From a virus: a DNA stretch of 25,649 nt. The first letter of the stretch is position 1. The number at the start of each line of letters is the position of its first letter. The translations under genes and the position numbers were made by a program. Shown in pieces: positions 21,665 to 25,649 of the stretch. The notes under the pieces are model-generated. The model made no database searches and was not told where the DNA came from. It worked only from the letters and a program-made list of their open reading frames with translations. Location: the IMG/VR virus record IMGVR_UViG_3300031521_000329, positions 1 through 25,649 of that record; one strand, written 5' to 3'.

Positions 21665-22138
21665 ATGAAATCAGTTAAAACAGTATTATTGGTAAAACAA
21701 TTTGAGGGGTGCAAATTAAAACCATATTTATGCCCTGCAGGTATCCCAACGATAGGTTGGGGAAGTACACGTTACCCAAATGGAGTTCGAGTATCTATGA
21801 AAGATCCTGCAATTACGCAACAGAAAGCTGACCAGATGCTATTATGGGACTTACAAGCATTTGAAAAGGATGTAACATTTCTTACTAAATCGGTTAAGCT
21901 TTCACAAAATAAGTTTGATGCATTGGTTGATTTTGCGTATAACTGTGGTTCTGATATTGATATTGATACTATTCCTGAAGGATTAGGTGATAGTATGCTT
22001 TTGAAAAAAGTATTGGCAAATCCAAATGATCTAGCAATTGCTAATCAGTTTAACAGTTGGATTCATGGAGGTGGTAAAGTATTGCCAGGACTTGTAAAGA
22101 GACGTAAAGCTGAAGTTGAATTATATTTTACAAAATGA
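21665..22138 (+). CDS. GH24 phage lysozyme (endolysin)
   Basis: A 157-residue muramidase of the T4-lysozyme type. The active site shows Glu14 in FEGCKLKPYLCPAG, Cys23 at the position of the T4 Asp20, and Thr29 in PTIGWGST. Cysteine there is common in this family and compatible with activity. Downstream are QKADQMLLWDLQAFEKDV, KFDALVDFAYNCGS and NSWIHGGGKVLPGLVKRRKA, the conserved C-terminal helices. No signal peptide is present, so export needs a holin. It cleaves the glycan backbone of peptidoglycan and lies between baseplate genes and the other lysis genes. Confidence 0.93.
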   Translation: MKSVKTVLLVKQFEGCKLKPYLCPAGIPTIGWGSTRYPNGVRVSMKDPAITQQKADQMLLWDLQAFEKDVTFLTKSVKLSQNKFDALVDFAYNCGSDIDIDTIPEGLGDSMLLKKVLANPNDLAIANQFNSWIHGGGKVLPGLVKRRKAEVELYFTK

Positions 22139-22359
22139 TAGTTATGAATCCTATTATTGAACGCTTAAACGCAAAATCTCCAAAGTTTTTCATTCAGTTG
22201 AAAAAGTACGCCATAAAAATTGGTGGTTCATGTGCAGCTGTTTTAGTTGCAAATTCGACTATGAATTTAAATTTAAACTCTGTTTTAATAACCGGTTTAG
22301 GATATGTGGTTGCTACTTGTGTAGCAGTTGCAGGTACTTCCCAGCTAACAAAAGAATAG
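22135..22359 (+). CDS. Holin-like membrane protein
   Basis: A 74-residue protein with a basic N-terminus and two hydrophobic segments (about 29-43, GSCAAVLVANSTM, and 49-67, SVLITGLGYVVATCVAVAG), the layout of small class II holins. It overlaps the endolysin by four bases. An ATG at 22144 (residue 4) is an alternative start. It probably permeabilises the inner membrane at lysis time. Confidence 0.7.
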   Translation: MIVMNPIIERLNAKSPKFFIQLKKYAIKIGGSCAAVLVANSTMNLNLNSVLITGLGYVVATCVAVAGTSQLTKE

Positions 22360-22360
22360 G

Positions 22361-22741
22361 ATGAACTGGATAGAAGTTACAACACTTGTCTTTGGCTCTG
22401 TATTGGGCGGTCAATGGCTCATTAACCTGTTAACAGTAAAAAGTCAAAAGAAAAAAGCTGCTGCCGATGCTGATAGTGCAGATATTGACAATGCTAAAAA
22501 GATTGTTGATTTGTGGAAGGAGTATGCAGAAACAAAATCAACCTCTGATGATAAGCAAATAACAACTTTATCAGGTGAAGTAAATGAGCTAAAAACAGAG
22601 GTTAATGGACTTCGTGAAACAATTGCTAAAATGGATAAAACCATGAAAATAATGATTAAAGCATTAAACAAGGCAAAAGAGTGTAAATATGCAGATGATT
22701 GCCCGGTACAAAGCGAACTTAAAAAAGATAACCAGGAATGA
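22361..22741 (+). CDS. Membrane-anchored coiled-coil protein of the lysis cassette
   Basis: A 126-residue protein with one N-terminal membrane segment (about 5-25, VTTLVFGSVLGGQWLINLLTV), then a charged helix and a coiled coil (TLSGEVNELKTEVNGLRETI). It ends KECKYADDCPVQ with two close cysteines. The layout fits an i-spanin or a holin-associated antiholin. It starts two bases after the holin-like gene and overlaps the lipoprotein gene by four bases. I cannot choose between the roles. Confidence 0.6.
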   Translation: MNWIEVTTLVFGSVLGGQWLINLLTVKSQKKKAAADADSADIDNAKKIVDLWKEYAETKSTSDDKQITTLSGEVNELKTEVNGLRETIAKMDKTMKIMIKALNKAKECKYADDCPVQSELKKDNQE

Positions 22742-23238
22742 AAAAACTAATTTTTATCATGCTTCTCGCACTGATCACATTCAGTTGCCGAACAACGAAG
22801 CAAACTTCAAGCACAAAAGCTGAAGTAAAAACTTCTGCTAATTTGGACATTAAACAGTCAGTTAATAATCAATCAAAGGTTGACAGTTCCCGTATTACGA
22901 TTGATAAAAGCGTGACGAATTCACTTGTAAGTGAAGTTATCACTATTACCAATCTTTCAAAACCTGATTCGATTGGTAAACAATATCCGGTTCAAACCAC
23001 TGTGATAAATCGGATAACGAATAATAAGAAAGTAGGTGACTTAAAAACAGAAAGTAAGATTAATTCAACAAACGAGAATAAGACAACCATTAGCGATAAA
23101 TCAGACTATAAATCGGACTCCATAGCGACACAAAAAAGTAAGCTTACTAAAGAAACAAAAACACCGGCATGGGTTTATGTGGTGGGGTTCGGATTATTAT
23201 TGGTAGTAGGTTTATTCCTTTATATTAAGTTTAAATAG
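22738..23238 (+). CDS. Candidate unimolecular spanin (lipobox plus C-terminal membrane segment)
   Basis: A 166-residue protein with a lipoprotein signal (MKKLIFIMLLALITFSC, lipidated Cys17), a long polar Ser/Thr/Lys-rich middle (about 120 residues) and a C-terminal membrane segment (about 145-164, WVYVVGFGLLLVVGLFLYI). A protein tethered to the outer membrane by a lipid and to the inner membrane by a C-terminal helix is the defining layout of u-spanins such as T1 gp11, which fuse the two membranes in the last step of lysis. It lies in the lysis cassette after endolysin, holin-like and membrane-anchored genes. Confidence 0.75.
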   Translation: MKKLIFIMLLALITFSCRTTKQTSSTKAEVKTSANLDIKQSVNNQSKVDSSRITIDKSVTNSLVSEVITITNLSKPDSIGKQYPVQTTVINRITNNKKVGDLKTESKINSTNENKTTISDKSDYKSDSIATQKSKLTKETKTPAWVYVVGFGLLLVVGLFLYIKFK

Positions 23239-23248
23239 CATTTAAATA

Positions 23249-23809
23249 ATGAAAGTTCTATCAGGTCAATCCCTTTTCGATATTGCAATTCAATCGTGCG
23301 GCGGTACAGATGCTGCGTTTGAATTGGCAGTGTTGAATGGGTTAAACCTGATGGATGATTTGATTCCTGGACAAGAACTGGCGTTGCCTGAAGTAGTAAA
23401 CCCTGATATCGCTCTTTACTTCAAGAACAAAAACATTCAGCCGGCTACATTACTAACCGTTCAGACTCAGTTTCTCGGTTCATTGGTTGATGCGGTTATA
23501 AGGGATATTGTAACTATTCAAAGTAATATTATCACATCGCTTCAGGGACAAACATTATTCGATATAGCAGTTCAAACAGCAGGTTCTGTTGAAGCTGCAT
23601 TTGAAATGGCATTAATCAACTCGATCGGGATAACTGATGATTTAGTTCCTGGAACAAATCTTTCCCCAGTAGGGATTTTGAATAAACAAATTGCAGCGTA
23701 TTACAGGAATAAGAATCTAATGCCGGCAACTGGCCTTCAGGGAGAGATTGGAGATGATATAGGTGGTATTGAATACTGGGCAGTTGAAACTGAATTTTTA
23801 GTAAGCTAA
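23249..23809 (+). CDS. LysM-like duplicated baseplate protein
   Basis: A 186-residue protein made of two copies of a LysM-like unit. The first (6-67) has GQSLFDIAIQSCGGTDAAFE, then LIPGQELALPEV and ALYFKNKNIQPAT; the second (100-162) has GQTLFDIAVQTAGSVEAAFE, LVPGTNLSPVG and AAYYRNKNLMPAT. G-(Q/D)-(S/T)-L-x-(D)-I-A and L-x-P-G-x-x-L are LysM hallmarks. Such domains can bind peptidoglycan or serve as tail adaptors. It lies between the lysis cassette and the gpJ-like gene, so a baseplate role is likely. Confidence 0.7.
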   Translation: MKVLSGQSLFDIAIQSCGGTDAAFELAVLNGLNLMDDLIPGQELALPEVVNPDIALYFKNKNIQPATLLTVQTQFLGSLVDAVIRDIVTIQSNIITSLQGQTLFDIAVQTAGSVEAAFEMALINSIGITDDLVPGTNLSPVGILNKQIAAYYRNKNLMPATGLQGEIGDDIGGIEYWAVETEFLVS

Positions 23810-23828
23810 CTTAAAACGAATAACACGA

Positions 23829-24689
23829 ATGGCACGGACAACAGCAGAAATTAAAGCGACAATGACCGCTGATTTTATGAATAATACCACATTTGCAACT
23901 TATTATGGCTTCACTTTGGGAGATGCTTTCGATGATCATTTTTCAAAAGTATCATTCGAAGGGTTTATATTTTTTACCGTTGCCACAGCGATCTGTTTTT
24001 TGGAAAAGATATTTGATGCTGATAAGGCTGATATTGATACCCTGATAGCAGAATTAAAACCTCACAGCAAGAAATGGTACATTAACAAGGCTTTGGCATT
24101 TATGTACGGTTATGAGCTCGTCGAGGACACGGATACTTATGATACTAGTACTTTAACTGCTGCACAGATATCGACCGCACATGTGGTGAAATATGCAGCT
24201 GCTGTAGAAAAAAGCAGCGTTGTATATCTAAAAGTAGCCGGTGCCGGATTAACTCAGATTTCAACAGACCAGGAAGCGGGTTTAGTTGCTTACTTTAAAG
24301 AGGTGAAAGATGCCGGGGTAAAACTTGAAATTATAAATCGACCTGCTGAATACTTCAAAGCTAAACTAACGATTTACTATAACCCGATGGTTTTAAACTC
24401 AGACGGTTCAAGTATTGACGGTAGTTTTCCGGTTCGAGATTCAATCATAGCATTTATAAGCTCCCTACCATTTAATGGTGAATATAGAAACAATGCCCTG
24501 ATTGATGCCTTACAAGTACTCGAAGGTGTTGTAATGGCTGAATTGGTAAGCGTTGCAACCAGTTCCGATAACGGAGTTACATTTATTCCGGTTGATGCCT
24601 ATGTTGTTCCGGATTCGGGACGTTTTAAAATTAATGTTGATACTGATTTAATTCTTGATTATAAAGCCTATGAAACTGTTAGCGATTGA
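23829..24689 (+). CDS. Baseplate wedge protein (gpJ / Mu gp47-like)
   Basis: A 286-residue protein in the Mu gp47 position. The N-terminal helices (EIKATMTADFMNN, YYGFTLGDAFDDHFS) resemble the start of gpJ-type proteins. The middle strand SSVVYLKVAGAGLTQIS followed by LVAYFKEVKDAGVKLEI is the typical J-domain beta/alpha pattern (ahead of an x-x-P-A-E-Y stretch). The C-terminal part (VRDSIIAFISSLPFNGEY, ALIDALQVLEGVVMAEL) matches the x-L-x-F-N-G-x-x-x-x-x-x-L-x-x-A-L pattern. It connects wedges to the hub. Confidence 0.8.
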   Translation: MARTTAEIKATMTADFMNNTTFATYYGFTLGDAFDDHFSKVSFEGFIFFTVATAICFLEKIFDADKADIDTLIAELKPHSKKWYINKALAFMYGYELVEDTDTYDTSTLTAAQISTAHVVKYAAAVEKSSVVYLKVAGAGLTQISTDQEAGLVAYFKEVKDAGVKLEIINRPAEYFKAKLTIYYNPMVLNSDGSSIDGSFPVRDSIIAFISSLPFNGEYRNNALIDALQVLEGVVMAELVSVATSSDNGVTFIPVDAYVVPDSGRFKINVDTDLILDYKAYETVSD

Positions 24690-25152
24690 TTTTAATAAGC
24701 TGGCCGTTTTGTTACAGGCTACATTTTTGAGACCGGTTTCAATTATCGGATATCTCAAGTCTCTTATGCCGGCTATCTCCGATTTACAAGATCGTTTTTT
24801 TACGAATAGAACTAAGAACCTGTACATCCTGAATCATAACGGACAGGTTTGTTATTTGCGTAAAGTGTTGAACGATGCTTTTCCAAACCGAAATAAGGAT
24901 TTTATTATTGAAGATTACGAACAAGGAGGTAAATGGGTATTTGCTTATGATGAATCATTGATTGATTCACAACTTATGATACCGGATGATTCTTCTTTGC
25001 TCATTTATTCGGTTGAAACAATCGGTGATTATGCCAATTTCAAAGTAAAGATACCGATAGTTCTTACAGGTGATGACAACCTGAATAGAATCAAATCACT
25101 TGTAAACAGTTATAAATTACTATCTAAAAAAGCGATATATGCATACTATTAA
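24670..25152 (+). CDS. Mu gp48-like baseplate protein
   Basis: I take the ATG at 24670 (160 residues), which overlaps the gpJ-like gene by 20 bases; the ATG at 24655 is also in frame. The sequence runs through LATFLRPVSIIGYLKSL-like helices (actual LQATFLRPVSIIGYLKSL), DRFFTNRTKNLYILNHN and VCYLRKVLNDAFP, then a beta-rich end (KVKIPIVLTGDD, NRIKSLVNSYKLL). The L-x-x-x-L-N-D-x-F-(D/P)-x-x-x-R pattern is typical of the gp48 type in Bacteroidota phages. It lies between the gpJ-like and fibre genes, as Mu gp48 does. Confidence 0.65.
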   Translation: MKLLAIDFNKLAVLLQATFLRPVSIIGYLKSLMPAISDLQDRFFTNRTKNLYILNHNGQVCYLRKVLNDAFPNRNKDFIIEDYEQGGKWVFAYDESLIDSQLMIPDDSSLLIYSVETIGDYANFKVKIPIVLTGDDNLNRIKSLVNSYKLLSKKAIYAYY

Positions 25153-25649
25153 TTTCACCAACAATCTCAAGAACTTTCCACTGTCTACTCAGGCGTTGGA
25201 ATTTATGAAGCTTATTTCGCAACAAGCCTATCAACTGGCCTCTCTTGGGGGAAGCAATTATATATTATCCGGATGCATCAATACTTCAGCTAATAACTGG
25301 TCAGATGGTTGGATAGTGATCAATGGTGAATTACTACCATTTGTAGCCAGTTCCGGAACTTTGACTTCTAACGTTCATGTTGTTGAAGTGAAAGAAGCAA
25401 TTACAGCAGGTTATGAAACTTATGATGATGTTTATGTAAGTCGACATGTAGAATTCGGAAGTAATGTTGGCGGTGCTGATACTTTCGTTTGGAATACTTT
25501 TACCAGGGTAAAATCAAACCTCGAACTTGCTGCTGAAAGTGCTACAAAAGAAGAATTAACGGCTTTGAGTAATCTGATGATGCCAAAAGGTGGAATCATC
25601 ATGTGGAGCGGTGCAATCGTTTCAATTCCTGTCGGATATAATTTATGTA
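25139..25649 (+). CDS. Tail fibre / collar protein, 5' part
   Basis: 170 codons are present from the ATG at 25139, which overlaps the previous gene by 14 bases; the frame runs off the window end. It begins MHTINFTNNLKNFPLSTQAL and has a hydrophilic beta-rich shaft (SGCINTSANNWSDGWIVING, VHVVEVKEAITAGYETYDD). Near the end is LMMPKGGIIMWSGAIVSIPV followed by GYNL, the usual start of phage tail-collar domains (P-x-G-x-I-x-x-W-x-G ... P-x-G-W/Y). It should bind the cell surface. The receptor-binding end is not in the window. Confidence 0.85.
   Translation, partial: MHTINFTNNLKNFPLSTQALEFMKLISQQAYQLASLGGSNYILSGCINTSANNWSDGWIVINGELLPFVASSGTLTSNVHVVEVKEAITAGYETYDDVYVSRHVEFGSNVGGADTFVWNTFTRVKSNLELAAESATKEELTALSNLMMPKGGIIMWSGAIVSIPVGYNLC

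Noticed and set aside
23070-23160. Possible simple-sequence repeat region in the spanin gene
   Set aside because: It is only lysine/serine-rich coding sequence; no exact tandem unit repeats.

Overview
This window looks like part of a Mu-like (transposable, contractile-tailed) prophage in a Bacteroidota host, most likely Bacteroidales. The evidence is the set of Mu-type morphogenesis families (gpG, MuF, gp29-type portal, gp36-type connector, ClpP-type head protease, DUF2586-like sheath, gp44/45/46/47/48-type baseplate), the AT-rich composition, leaders rich in A rather than Shine-Dalgarno sequences, and a Bacteroides-type TTG-N20-TAnnTTTG promoter before one gene. No transposase, integrase, tRNA gene or CRISPR array was found; the transposition genes would lie left of the window.

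Layout. (1) Positions 1-5048, + strand: the tail end of the early region. It holds a DUF3164-like 3' fragment, a DUF4494-like protein, then a complete diversity-generating retroelement (DGR): two paralogous target genes, each with a variable repeat (VR1 1002-1082, VR2 1408-1488), a template repeat (TR 1593-1673), a DGR-type reverse transcriptase (1785-2768) and a small overlapping gene that may be an accessory factor. Small dense early genes follow (ASCH-like, HAD-like phosphatase, HTH protein). (2) 5054-5686: a lipoprotein gene with its own promoter and a strong terminator, the layout of a lysogeny-expressed moron. (3) 5694-12004, - strand: DNA-packaging and head-completion operon, transcribed terminase small, terminase large, small protein, gp36-like, portal, MuF, gpG, tail terminator. 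(4) 12005-12151: divergent control region with an 11-bp inverted repeat. (5) 12152-25649, + strand: ClpP protease/scaffold, decoration protein, major capsid, sheath, tube, tail chaperone with -1 frameshift, tape measure, baseplate hub/spike/wedge, lysis genes (GH24 endolysin, holin-like, spanin candidates), LysM-like protein, gpJ-like and gp48-like proteins, and the start of a tail fibre cut by the window end.

How it works together. Divergent late operons build the capsid and the tail; lysis genes sit inside the tail operon. Two canonical -1 slippery heptamers are visible: A AAA AAC at the tail chaperone (expected) and T TTT TTC at the portal/MuF junction (unexpected, with a hairpin six nucleotides downstream and no good MuF start codon). 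The DGR is the most striking system. All 25 differences between the TR and the two VRs fall on TR adenines, and the targets are two small paralogous proteins in the early region, about 22 kb from the tail-fibre gene.
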